This document shows, piece after piece, positions 35,584-43,887 of a DNA stretch of 64,000 bases. This DNA is from Streptomyces griseochromogenes (lineage in GTDB: Bacteria > Actinomycetota > Actinomycetes > Streptomycetales > Streptomycetaceae), in NCBI RefSeq assembly GCF_001542625.1, contig NZ_CP016279.1:4836001-4900000 (forward strand), in the 5' to 3' direction. Position 1 is the first letter of the stretch, and each line of letters opens with the position of its first letter. The notes below the pieces were generated by a model. The model made no database searches. It saw only the letters and a program-made list of their open reading frames with translations, and was not told where the DNA came from. A program made the position numbers and the translations under genes.

Positions 35584-36092
35584 TAACGAACCGGCAGCGC
35601 GGCGTGGGCACGCCGACCGCACCGGTCCAAGGCTGCGCGAATACCACGCCGGTGACCTCCAGGGTATCGACGCAGGCAAGAGCCCGCCGCCCCTGCCGAC
35701 CCGCCCGACACCAGCGCTGTCCCGGCCGGGCATGTCGGGAGCCCATTCCACGTACTCCGTCGGAACGGATCGATTCCGTGTATTCCGCTGGAAGGAACCG
35801 ATTCCGCGCATGAGGATCGTCGGCGCCCATGGGACGGATGTATTCGAAGAATATGGACAACTGAACAAGTTCCCCGTCCAGCCCGTCAGTTCGGCCAGTC
35901 CTCGTGTCTGCCCGGCTGTCCGCTCAGCCGGCACACCCTGCATCATGCCCAGCCGACGACCGGCCGCAGACCAGGCCAATTGCCCGCACGGGCAGACACG
36001 TTGACCTCCGGCTGCATACATGTGTGATGGCTGATGCAGAGCGTTTGGCTTTCCTTCATCCAAAGCCCCCCTCCTGAAAGCGTCGAACCCCG
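35584..36092. other. Intergenic stretch upstream of dacB
   Basis: No supported gene. It holds an imperfect tandem repeat at 35745-35814 and, next to 36093, the presumed dacB promoter. Short plus-strand frames are low-complexity and lack ribosome-binding sites. Confidence 0.5.
35745..35814. repeat. Imperfect 28-base tandem repeat (2.5 copies)
   Basis: Units starting ATTCC at 35745, 35773 and 35801 share the pattern ATTCC-n3-TA-n-TCCG-n2-GGAA. The first two match at 20 of 28 positions. Each unit also contains TCCG...CGGA-type symmetry, so it may be a set of protein-binding sites. Confidence 0.4.
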
Positions 36093-37460
36093 ATGACCGA
36101 AGCACCTGTCAGGACACCCGAGAACACCTTCCTTCCGGGGGGCCGGCGCCGGCACCGCAAGCCCGGACAGAGTGGCACGGGAACCGGCCTGCGCCGGGCC
36201 CTCGTCCTCGCCATGGCCGTGCCCGTGGCGTCCGCCGCCCTGGCGGGTCCGTCCGCCTTCGCCGCCCAAAAGGGCGCCGGCGCGACGGCCAAGACCCACG
36301 GCCTGGACACCGGGGACCAGCAGATGGCCAAGAACCTGAAGACCCGGGTACTCGATCAGCGGCTGGGCTCGAACGTGAGCGGCGTGGTCCTCAACGCGGA
36401 CTCGGCCACCACTGTCTGGGGCCACAACGCCTCCACCGCGCTGATGCCGGCGTCCAACGCGAAGCTCGCCACTTCGACCGCCGCCCTGACCGTGCTCGGC
36501 CCGCAGCACCGGTTCACCACGAAGGTCGTCTACGGTCACGGCACGCTGACCCTCGTCGGGGGCGGCGACCGCACCCTGAGCACCGCCGACCTCGCGGAAT
36601 TGGCGAAGACCGCGATCGCCGGACTCAAGGCCGCGGGCCGGACCACCGTGACGGTCACCGTCGACGACAGCCTGTTCCCGGAGCCGACCCTGGCCAAGGG
36701 CTGGAACAAGGGCTACTACCCCGACACCGTCGCCCCGGTCCGCGCGCTGGTCGTCGACGGGCACGGCGTCCAGGACACCTCCATCGACGCCGGGCAGGTC
36801 TTCGCCAGGCAACTCGCCGCGCATGGCGTCACGGTCACCGGCGACGTCACCCGTGCCACCGCACGCCCGACGGACGTTCCGGTGGCCCAGCACAAGTCGG
36901 CGCCGCTGTCGGACATCGTCCGTACGATGCTCAAGCGCAGCGACAACGACATCGCCGAGACCCTGCTGCGGATGACGGCCCTGGGCGCCGGCCGCCCGGC
37001 CACCTTCGAGGGCGGCACTGAGGCCGTGCGGCGGGTGCTGAGCCGGGTGTACGGCGTTTCGCTCGACAACTTCGAGCTCTACGACGGCAGCGGCCTGTCC
37101 CGGGCCGACCGCATCCCGGCCGCCACCCTCGCGCAGATCCTCGAACTGCTGACGCAGCCCCGCTACGCGCACACCCTCGGCGCCGTCCGGGACGGCCTGC
37201 CCGTCTCCGGTGAGGCCGGCAGCACGCTCGGGCCGGAGTACGGCCGCTTCGACGACGCCAACTCCAAGTGCGCGGTGGGCAAGGTGCGCGCGAAGACCGG
37301 CACCCTCACCGGCGCCATCGCGCTGAGCGGTCTGACTCGGGGCAAGGACGGCAAGTGGAAGGTGTTCTCCTTCGTCGAAAACGGCGCCACGGCCGACCCG
37401 AACGCCATCAAAGACGCCATGGACGGCCTCGCGGCGACCGTCAACGGCTGCTACGCGTAA
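36093..37460 (+). CDS. dacB: D-alanyl-D-alanine carboxypeptidase/endopeptidase (PBP4, DacB type)
   Basis: The product of 455 residues has a basic N-terminus and a hydrophobic signal (ALVLAMAVPVASAALAGPSAFA). The class C penicillin-binding fold has S121-N-A-K124 (nucleophile and general base), S-D-N in MLKRSDNDIAETL and KTG in GKVRAKTGTLTGAIALSG. It trims or cleaves D-Ala-containing peptidoglycan peptides outside the membrane. By removing terminal D-Ala it makes tetrapeptides, the donors used by L,D-transpeptidases, so its closeness to ldt is biochemically sensible. ATG at 36093 follows CCCCTCCTGAAAGCG, a weak ribosome-binding site. Confidence 0.93.
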   Translation: MTEAPVRTPENTFLPGGRRRHRKPGQSGTGTGLRRALVLAMAVPVASAALAGPSAFAAQKGAGATAKTHGLDTGDQQMAKNLKTRVLDQRLGSNVSGVVLNADSATTVWGHNASTALMPASNAKLATSTAALTVLGPQHRFTTKVVYGHGTLTLVGGGDRTLSTADLAELAKTAIAGLKAAGRTTVTVTVDDSLFPEPTLAKGWNKGYYPDTVAPVRALVVDGHGVQDTSIDAGQVFARQLAAHGVTVTGDVTRATARPTDVPVAQHKSAPLSDIVRTMLKRSDNDIAETLLRMTALGAGRPATFEGGTEAVRRVLSRVYGVSLDNFELYDGSGLSRADRIPAATLAQILELLTQPRYAHTLGAVRDGLPVSGEAGSTLGPEYGRFDDANSKCAVGKVRAKTGTLTGAIALSGLTRGKDGKWKVFSFVENGATADPNAIKDAMDGLAATVNGCYA

Positions 37461-37578
37461 GGGATTCGGCCTCGGGATTGGTGGGCTCTGGTATTCACCT
37501 GTCGCGACATCTCCCGGATGAGGAATGGCGTCGGATCCGGTCTGCCGCGGTGCGCCCGGCGTGCGAGAGGGACTCTGG

Positions 37579-37789
37579 ATGGCCGGCGGCGTCGTGAAGT
37601 GGTTCAACGCTGAAAACGGCTTCGGTCTCATCGCCAAGGACGGCGGGACCGATGCGTTCGCCCATCGCAGCGACATCGCCGATAGCGGGTGCCGGGAACT
37701 AGTGGAGGGCGAGGAGGTGGAAGGCCACCTTCGCCGTGACCCAGGGGCAGAAGAAGCCACAGGCCGAGAACATCGTCCGCGACTGAAAT
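37579..37789 (+). pseudogene. Cold-shock protein (CspA family), frameshifted
   Basis: MAGGVVKWFNAENGFGLIAKDGGTDAFAHRSDIADSGCRELVEGEEV is a standard cold-shock domain, with RNP1-like NGFGLI and RNP2-like AFAHRSDI, although the normally aromatic residues GFGFI and VFAH are altered. After EEV an indel near 37718 shifts the frame. The expected end ATFAVTQGQKKPQAENIVRD-stop is intact in the next frame, to 37789. As read, the last ~25 residues are replaced by GHLRRDPGAEEATG. It is probably a decayed copy of a gene family that is usually multicopy. Confidence 0.85.
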
Positions 37790-37836
37790 AAGGATTCTGC
37801 CCCGCGTGGGGCTGCTGTGTATAGTGGACCTACCGA

Positions 37837-37910
37837 CGCGGGGTGGAGCAGCTCGGTAGCTCGCTGGGCTCATAACCCAGAGGTCGCAGGTTCAAATCCT
37901 GTCCCCGCTA
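37837..37910 (+). tRNA. Initiator tRNA-fMet (anticodon CAT)
   Basis: The 74-base gene folds as a cloverleaf: acceptor CGCGGGG/CCCCGCT with a C1-U72 non-pair, anticodon stem CTGGG/CCCAG around CTCATAA, and T-arm GCAGG-TTCAAAT-CCTGT. The unpaired position 1-72 and the three G-C pairs next to the anticodon loop are the marks of initiator tRNA. CCA is not encoded. A strong terminator follows directly. Confidence 0.95.
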
Positions 37911-37915
37911 CGAAA

Positions 37916-37955
37916 CCGAAGGGTCCGGCATCGTTCGCCGGGCCCTTCGGCTTTT
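37916..37955 (+). terminator. Rho-independent terminator of the tRNA gene
   Basis: CCGAAGGGTCCGGC at 37916-37929 pairs with GCCGGGCCCTTCGG at 37937-37950 (one G-T pair, 7-base loop) and is followed by CTTTT. It lies 5 bases after the tRNA 3' end. Confidence 0.9.
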
Positions 37956-38262
37956 CCGGCCCCGCTTGACGGCCTCGGCGATCTGACCGGGCACCAGCAT
38001 GCTTCGGAACTTCAGGTGCGCACGCGCAACGCACCGCACCTGTCCTGACAAGTCGCGCTGTCTTCGGAAGAGTCAACGAGTGCATCGTCCGCCAGCTCGT
38101 CACAGGTACAGCCGCCGCCGTGGCCTTGCTGCGACCGTCCGCGTCACGCGACCGGCCCTCGGGTTCTGGTGCTCTGGGCGACCGGCTCCATCAGGCGTTG
38201 CCCGCACTGCTCGTCGTGACGGCTGCCGCGGCCCTCGGCCGAGCGGCCGGCGCCCTCTCGTC
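37956..38262. other. Intergenic stretch between the tRNA gene and tetR
   Basis: No supported gene. The minus-strand frame ending GTGFEPATSGL is the familiar spurious translation of the antisense of a tRNA gene. Part of the plus strand (about 38180-38270) looks weakly coding but has no start. Confidence 0.6.
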
Positions 38263-38892
38263 CTACGCCGGCCGCAGGCTCACCCCCTGTTGACGCGGTC
38301 GTCGTTGCACGGCATCCGCGATGACCGCTGTCACGAGCTTGTTGACGACCGCCGTGGCCGGCGGGCCGGGGTCGCGGTCCGCGAACAGGAGATGCCCGCC
38401 GCCGACCAGGGAGAGGGTGAGTGAGTCGATGTCGGCGTCGGCCGCGATGCGGCCCAGTTCACGCTCGTCGGCCAGATAGGCGGAGATCGCGGTCGTGGCC
38501 TCGGCGAGGATCGCGATGCCGCCTCCGGGCCTGGCTTGCCGCAGCCGTGCGCGCAGCTCGTCCCGGAAGGTGATGAGCGGGATGACTGCCACCGGAATCG
38601 GTCCGAACAGGGTGGTCAGCGCGCTGGTGAGGTTGTCGGCCACCGTGCCGGTGCCGGCGGACTCGCGCAGCGCACTCGCCTGCGTCTCGAGCTGCGCGGC
38701 CCGGTCGAGCACGAGGTCGGTGAGGAAGGCGTCGAAGTCGGTGAAGTGCCGATGCAGGACGCCTTTGGCGCAGCCCGCCTCGTCGGTGACGGCCCGGCTG
38801 GTCAACCCGTTCGGCCCGTCCCGCAGAAGTACGCGTTCGGCGGCGTCGAACAATTGCTGCCGCGCGTCGCGAAGGTGCACCCCAGTCGGCAC
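38263..38892 (-). CDS. TetR-family regulator
   Basis: The product of about 209 residues has the TetR HTH LRDARQQLFDAAERVLLRDGPNGLTSRAVTDEAGCAKGVLHRHFTDFDAFLTDLV and an all-helical ligand domain. GTG at 38892 (VPTGVHLRD) was chosen because GAGAGGA lies 7 bases upstream; an ATG at 38952 would overlap the operator-like palindrome. It is divergent from a methyltransferase gene 72 bases away, with a perfect dyad between, which suggests it represses that gene and itself. Confidence 0.9.
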   Translation of the reverse strand: MPTGVHLRDARQQLFDAAERVLLRDGPNGLTSRAVTDEAGCAKGVLHRHFTDFDAFLTDLVLDRAAQLETQASALRESAGTGTVADNLTSALTTLFGPIPVAVIPLITFRDELRARLRQARPGGGIAILAEATTAISAYLADERELGRIAADADIDSLTLSLVGGGHLLFADRDPGPPATAVVNKLVTAVIADAVQRRPRQQGVSLRPA

Positions 38893-38935
38893 TCGCAGAT
38901 CCTCTCGTGCGTCACTCTGCTGGCACCCGTTGCCC

Positions 38936-38971
38936 AGTGGGCGCACGCCCACTAAGGTGGGCGCATGCCCA
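38936..38971. promoter_or_regulatory. Palindromic operator-like sequence at the tetR-methyltransferase divergence
   Basis: AGTGGGCG-CA-CGCCCACT at 38936-38953 is a perfect 18-base palindrome. A second, imperfect copy GGTGGGCGCATGCCCATC at about 38955-38972 covers the methyltransferase start codon. Occupancy of either site would block initiation, as expected for a TetR autorepressor. Confidence 0.75.
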
Positions 38972-39792
38972 TCTTACCGCGACAGCAACCAGAACCGTCT
39001 CCGGCGGAGCCGCACAAGGCCCGGCGGATGGCCGAATCGTTCGGTGCGGACGTGCAACGCTACGACCAAGCCCGGCCCGGCTACCCCGAAGCGCTGGTGG
39101 CACGGATCGTCGCCGGAAGCCCCGGTCCTGACGTGCTCGACATCGGCTGCGGCACCGGCATCGCAGCCCGCCAGTTCCAGGCCGCCGGCTGCGCCGTGCT
39201 CGGCGTCGAGCCCGATGCGCGGATGGCCGACTTCGCGCGAGCCCGTGGCCTGCAGGTCGAGGTGGCGGCCTTCGAAGCCTGGCAGTCGGCCGGCCGGACG
39301 TTCGACGCGGTCATCGCCGCCCAGTCGTGGCACTGGGTGGATCCGGTCGCCGGCGCCGTGAAGGCGGCACGTGTGCTGCGTCCAGGGGGACGGCTGGCGA
39401 TCTTCGGGCACGTGTACGAGCCGCCCGCCGAGGTGGCCGAACCGTTCGCCGCTGCCTACCGGCGGGTGGCGCCCGACTCCCCGCTCAACGGCCAACCGGC
39501 CCGACGTCCGCTCGGCCTCTACCAGGCGGCATACGCGAAGTTCGCCGACAGGATCCGCGAGACCGAACAGTTCGACGACCCCGAACAGTGGCGGTTCGAC
39601 TGGGAGCGGTCCTACACGCGCGACCAATGGCTGGACCTGCTGCCCACCACCGGTGGCCTCACCCAACTCCGTCCCGATCAGCTGGCCGAGATATTGGACG
39701 CGGTCGGGGGCGCCATCGACTCCCTGGGCGGACGCTTCACGATGAACTACACCACCCTGGCCGCGACCGCCGTACGTGCTGACACCGCCTGA
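38965..39792 (+). CDS. Class I SAM-dependent methyltransferase
   Basis: The 275-residue protein has the Rossmann motif I VLDIGCGTGIAARQF, motif II acidic end VLGVEPDARMADFARARG, then FDAVIAAQSWHWVDP and ARVLRPGGRLAIFGHV. It matches the UbiE/Methyltransf_11 group that methylates small molecules; the substrate is unknown. The ATG at 38965 lies inside an operator-like dyad and has no clear ribosome-binding site, so the mRNA may be leaderless or the start slightly downstream. The gene ends 285 bases before the convergent lazF. I see nothing tying it to thiopeptide synthesis. Confidence 0.88.
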   Translation: MPILPRQQPEPSPAEPHKARRMAESFGADVQRYDQARPGYPEALVARIVAGSPGPDVLDIGCGTGIAARQFQAAGCAVLGVEPDARMADFARARGLQVEVAAFEAWQSAGRTFDAVIAAQSWHWVDPVAGAVKAARVLRPGGRLAIFGHVYEPPAEVAEPFAAAYRRVAPDSPLNGQPARRPLGLYQAAYAKFADRIRETEQFDDPEQWRFDWERSYTRDQWLDLLPTTGGLTQLRPDQLAEILDAVGGAIDSLGGRFTMNYTTLAATAVRADTA

Positions 39793-40076
39793 GTCCATCT
39801 GCCCAGTCGTCGCCGACCCAGAAATCCGCGCGGACATTCGACGCTCTGCCCGGCGTCGGCGGAGGAGCGCGGCCAGCCGCCTGGGCTGCCGTCGATGGGT
39901 CGATATGTGTGCTGAGGTCGCGTGGCGCTCGCTCGCCCCGGACCGCTGCCACCACCACACCGATCCCACCGTGCCCCGAGCCGTTCCGCCGGCGTACCTG
40001 TGCGTGATATTCCGGCCGTGCCGTCGGCCGGCTCGGGCGCCTGCCACAAAATAACCGCCGAGTAGCTCTCGTATCG
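39793..40076. other. Convergent intergenic region between methyltransferase and lazF
   Basis: It contains a GC-rich dyad, CCGGCCG-n6-CGGCCGG at 40012-40031, which may terminate one or both convergent transcripts, though no T-run follows. No gene is seen. Confidence 0.4.
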
Positions 40077-41837
40077 TCAGATGCCCCGTGGACTGGTCAG
40101 TCTGCCTGGCGGGGCGGGGCGGCCCAGGGGGAGGAGGTACTGGACCGGCTCGTCGAGGTCGTCGAGGCCGAGGAGCTCGTGGGTCAGGTCGTCGTGGAGG
40201 CCGCCGAGCGGGAGAGTGGCGAGGCCGAACGCCGCCGAGGTGAGCAGCAGCGTCTGCGCGAGGTGGCCGGCCTCCAGCAGGCCCAGCCGCAGGGCCCGCA
40301 GGCCGTAGCGGCGGCGCAGCAGGCCGAGGTCGAGGTGGACGGTGAGTACCGCCGGGGCCTCGTCGATGCCCACCGCGTCCGGGTCGTCCGCCGGCCGGGA
40401 GAGGTACGAGGACAGTGCCTTGAGCTCGGCGACGGTCGGGGCCGGGCCGATCGGGAGCAGTGTGCGGCGCTCCGGCACGCAGTGGTACGTGCCCGCGGCC
40501 AGGCCCGCGACATCCAGCGCCACCAGGCGCACGCGCACGCTGTAGAGGGCACCGGCGCTCGGGTACGGGCGGTGCCGGAGGGTCTGTACGGTGCCGTCGG
40601 CGAGCGGCCGGTGCGTCGCGTGGCTCTCGGCGTACGCGGACCACAGCACCCCGCCCAGGGTCCCCGCGTCCAGCGGCCCGTACAGCGGTCCGCGCACGGA
40701 GCTGCGTCGGCACAGTGCCTCGGCGAGCGACAGTTCCGGCAAGGGGACGGCGGGCAACGGCAGTTCGGCCGTCAGCCGGGCCGCCGAAGGGGTCGGCGGC
40801 GGGGGCAGGTCGCGCAGCGCGGTGTCCTCGGGTCGTCCGATCCGGAACTTGCTGCGCTCCAGGTACTGGTAGTCGGCCGCGCGGTGCCCGGCGGGGAAGA
40901 ACCCGGGGTCGTCCTCGGTCTCCAGCAGCGTGCGGGCCGCGAGGCGGCAGACGGCCCGCTCCTCGTCGGGGGTCACACCGAGCCGGTTGAACAGCATGTG
41001 CAGCTGGGACGCCCAGACCCAGGGCACACGGCGGGCGGCCTGCTCCGCGGGCACGGCGTCGCGCAACCGGGCGTCCGTGGCGCCCACCCGGCGCGCCCAC
41101 TCCGCCAGCCAGTGCGCGGCGGTGCCCGCGTCGAGGGCGGCGCCGAGGGCCCCGGCGCGCCGGACCAGGCCCGGCCGCTGGAGGGCGAACACCGAGTTCA
41201 CGCGGGAATGGACGGCGGCCCCGGGCAGCGGCTCCACCTCGGTGATCCAACGCCAGGAGGCGGCGTGCCGACGCAGCCAGCCCGCGGCCTGGAGTTCGTC
41301 GAGGCCGAGCGCGTGGGCGGTGGCATGGGCGAGGTCGAGGGCGAGCGGGAGCCGGGCGGCGCGGTCCGGGGTCGCGCGCAGCGCCTCGACGGCCGCGCGG
41401 GTGGAGTGGCAGAACACCTCCTCGGCGACGCGCAGCGCGGCGGGGCCGCCGTACCGCTCGGCCTCGGGTACGTACGGCACCTCGCGCACCTCGCCGTGCC
41501 GGGACGGCCAGGAGCCGGTGAACTCCGCGGGCCGGGCGGCCGCCAACTCCGCCAGGACGGCGGGAAGTCCGGCCGCCGCACCGGCGGGCAGCGGTCCCCG
41601 GAAGCGGATCCGCAGGTGGGGGCCGCCCTCGCCGTAGCGGATGAAGAACCAGGCGGCGCGCGGGTCGGCGGTCAGATCGTCCATCAGCGGAGCGAGGTCG
41701 TCGGTGACGAACGCGTCCGTCTCCGCGCCGCCGGTGTGCAGGGCGAGGTGCAGGCTGTGCCAGGCGTGTCCGGGGTACTCGGACGCGACCTCGGAGGCGG
41801 TCGGGCAGGGGCGGGGGCGGGGGCGGGCGGTCGTCAT
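40077..41837 (-). CDS. lazF: LazF-like fusion: glutamate-elimination domain plus azoline dehydrogenase
   Basis: This 586-residue protein has two parts. Residues ~20-280 are a SpaB_C/thiopeptide-type elimination domain (WHSLHLALHTGG, AWFFIRYGEGGPHLRIRFRG, PWVWASQLHMLFNRLGVTPDEE). Residues ~340-586 are an FMN-dependent SagB-type nitroreductase (LCRRSSVRGPLYGP, YPSAGALYSVRVRLV, GLLEAGHLAQTLLLTSAAFGLATLPLGG). In lactazole synthesis LazF removes glutamate from glutamyl-Ser to give dehydroalanine and oxidises thiazolines to thiazoles. This fused architecture is a hallmark of lactazole-type clusters. The ATG at 41837 lies 7 bases after the lazE stop, and it is the last gene of the chain. Confidence 0.92.
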   Translation of the reverse strand: MTTARPRPRPCPTASEVASEYPGHAWHSLHLALHTGGAETDAFVTDDLAPLMDDLTADPRAAWFFIRYGEGGPHLRIRFRGPLPAGAAAGLPAVLAELAAARPAEFTGSWPSRHGEVREVPYVPEAERYGGPAALRVAEEVFCHSTRAAVEALRATPDRAARLPLALDLAHATAHALGLDELQAAGWLRRHAASWRWITEVEPLPGAAVHSRVNSVFALQRPGLVRRAGALGAALDAGTAAHWLAEWARRVGATDARLRDAVPAEQAARRVPWVWASQLHMLFNRLGVTPDEERAVCRLAARTLLETEDDPGFFPAGHRAADYQYLERSKFRIGRPEDTALRDLPPPPTPSAARLTAELPLPAVPLPELSLAEALCRRSSVRGPLYGPLDAGTLGGVLWSAYAESHATHRPLADGTVQTLRHRPYPSAGALYSVRVRLVALDVAGLAAGTYHCVPERRTLLPIGPAPTVAELKALSSYLSRPADDPDAVGIDEAPAVLTVHLDLGLLRRRYGLRALRLGLLEAGHLAQTLLLTSAAFGLATLPLGGLHDDLTHELLGLDDLDEPVQYLLPLGRPAPPGRLTSPRGI

Positions 41838-41844
41838 CGCGTCC

Positions 41845-43887
41845 TCACGGGAAGGGGTGGGGGTCGAGGGGCAGTTCGTCGCGTCGCGGCGGCCGGGCGG
41901 TACGGCCCAGCCGGTGGGGCACTGTCAGCAGCCGGTCCAGTCCCGCGGTGCGGCGGTTGACGTGCCCGAAGGTCATCGGAAGCGTGCCGGGGACGATCAC
42001 CTTGGCGCAGTGCAGCCCCAGCCGGTCCCGTACGCCCGGCTCGTCCTGCGTGACCGCGATGACCTCCAGTCCCTCGGCGGCCAGCCGCTCCACGGTTCGC
42101 TCCAGCAGCCCCGTCAGGTCGGCCACCGGCTCGGGCGCCCCCGGCCACCGCTCGTACCACGGCGCCTCCGCGGTGTCGGCGAACAGGAAGTCCAGCCGGG
42201 GCTGCGCCTCGGGCAGGGTGTTGAGGCCGACGTGGTCGTCGAGGTCCAGCACCAGCTCGGGGCGGTCAAGCATCGGACGCAGCCGCTCCGGGTCCCGGGG
42301 ACCGCCCGGAGCGCAACGGCGGGCGGACTCCTGGACGTTGGTGACCACCTCGGCGACCGCCGAGCGGATCGCCACCCGGGGGTCGTGATGGGCGCCGGCA
42401 GCCAGGAACACGCGGGGCGCGTCGGGATGCGCGCCCTCGTAGCGGCAGAGCGAGATCACCGCCGGGACGCCCAGGTCGTTGGTGGCGTCCAGCAGGGTCA
42501 GGCGGTAGCGCAGCAGCGCGGCGCGGTCGGCCAGGGCGGTGACCTCCGGGTCGTCGGCGGGGACGGAGATCCGGGGCAGCGGGGTGCGCGCGTACCAGGC
42601 CATCAGGAAGGCGTCGCGTTCGGCGACCTCGAACAGCCCGTACAGCGCGGCCTCTTGGGGGCTGTTGCCCAGTCCACAGCCGTTCGAGGACTCGTACACC
42701 ACCCGCGGCCGGTCCGGCCCCGGTACGTCCCAGTACGCCACGTGCTCGGGTACCGCCAGCGCGCGGCGCTCGGTGAGCGACCAGCCGTACACCCAGTCGA
42801 GTGCGAGGCCGGGGGAGTACGGGAGGGTCCGGCGGGCGGGGTGACCGTCGAGCTCGGGATCCGGCAGGCCGAGCCGGACGGGGTCGAGTACGGCGTGCCC
42901 GCCCGCGGCGACGAGGTCGGCGTACGAGGCGCGGAGCACGGTACGGCGGCCGGTGGGCCGCATCCCGGCGAACCGCTCCACGCTCTCGAAGAGGGCGACG
43001 CGTTCGCTGGACCGGAAGTCGCCCGACCGGCCGTAACCGCCGTCGTCGAGGGGGCGGCCGTCCGTCACCCAGGCGGTGGTCAGCGCGAACGCGGAGTCCT
43101 CGGTCCTGAAGAGCCGGCGCACCGGCCCGAACCGCTCGTCGTGCAACTCGGCCCGCAAACGGGCGGGCGTGGCACGGGCGTTGGGGCCGCGCAGCACCGA
43201 CGGGTCGGGCACCGGCCGGGGCTCGGCCGGCAACCGGGCGTCGGCGGGCGAGTCGTCCGGCAGCGGCCGGCAGACCGGGCAGCCGCCGACCGGCCGGATT
43301 CGGTGGGTGGACCAGGTGTACCGGTCGCCTTGGAGGATGTGGAGGACGGCGCGGTCGTCGACCGTGACCGGGTCGGGGGCGTCGGGAGCGTCTGGCCCGG
43401 CGGGGCTGTCGGGGCCGTCGCGGTCGGATGGGGGCGGGGCGTGGCGGTCGGACGGGGGCGGGGCCGGTTCGAGCGGGTCGGCTGTGAGCAGGTCGGCCGT
43501 CAACAGGTCTGCCGCGAGCCGGAGCGCGGCCTCGGCCAGGGGCGGGGTCGCGGTGCCGCCGAGCGCCAGCCGCGGGCTCTGCCACGGCACCCGGCCGCCT
43601 GCAGTGGCCAGCCGCTGGTACTCCGCGCAGCCGACGCAAGCCCGCGCTCCGGGACGGAGTACGGGCCCGATCACGGTCAATGCCCCGTCCTCGCGCACCG
43701 GCACGAACCGCACCGGATGAGCCAGTGCGTGCCGGCTGAGCCGCTCGGCCAGTGCGAGATCCCACGCGGTCAGCCGCACGACGGCGGTGCCCGCGACGGT
43801 CGCGAGCGCCGCCGCCGGATCGAGGACCGGGACCGGGACGGGGACGGCGTACGGATCGGGGACGGCGTACGGAGCGGCGGTGCTCAT
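41845..43887 (-). CDS. lazE: LazE-like YcaO azoline cyclodehydratase
   Basis: The 680-residue protein has an N-terminal domain (~1-230) with two CxxC pairs (ACVGCAEYQ and GCPVCRPL) probably holding zinc. The YcaO domain follows, with ATP-binding elements FRSSERVALFESVERFAG and LFEVAERDAFLMAWYARTPLPRI, and the C-terminal PxPxP motif (PHPFP) typical of active cyclodehydratases. It uses ATP to turn Cys/Ser of the precursor core into azolines, working with the leader-binding LazD. Its ATG overlaps the lazD stop (ATGA at 43884-43887). An acidic, Pro-rich linker (about residues 150-185) is repetitive. Confidence 0.93.
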   Translation of the reverse strand: MSTAAPYAVPDPYAVPVPVPVLDPAAALATVAGTAVVRLTAWDLALAERLSRHALAHPVRFVPVREDGALTVIGPVLRPGARACVGCAEYQRLATAGGRVPWQSPRLALGGTATPPLAEAALRLAADLLTADLLTADPLEPAPPPSDRHAPPPSDRDGPDSPAGPDAPDAPDPVTVDDRAVLHILQGDRYTWSTHRIRPVGGCPVCRPLPDDSPADARLPAEPRPVPDPSVLRGPNARATPARLRAELHDERFGPVRRLFRTEDSAFALTTAWVTDGRPLDDGGYGRSGDFRSSERVALFESVERFAGMRPTGRRTVLRASYADLVAAGGHAVLDPVRLGLPDPELDGHPARRTLPYSPGLALDWVYGWSLTERRALAVPEHVAYWDVPGPDRPRVVYESSNGCGLGNSPQEAALYGLFEVAERDAFLMAWYARTPLPRISVPADDPEVTALADRAALLRYRLTLLDATNDLGVPAVISLCRYEGAHPDAPRVFLAAGAHHDPRVAIRSAVAEVVTNVQESARRCAPGGPRDPERLRPMLDRPELVLDLDDHVGLNTLPEAQPRLDFLFADTAEAPWYERWPGAPEPVADLTGLLERTVERLAAEGLEVIAVTQDEPGVRDRLGLHCAKVIVPGTLPMTFGHVNRRTAGLDRLLTVPHRLGRTARPPRRDELPLDPHPFP

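Noticed and set aside
37870..38103. Minus-strand frame of 77 codons ending GTGFEPATSGL over the tRNA gene
   Set aside because: This ending is the well-known spurious translation of antisense tRNA sequence. The frame covers the tRNA and its terminator.
38263..39792. TetR and methyltransferase genes as part of the laz cluster
   Set aside because: They lie beyond a convergent gap with a possible terminator, are divergently controlled by their own dyad, and lactazole clusters need no methyltransferase.
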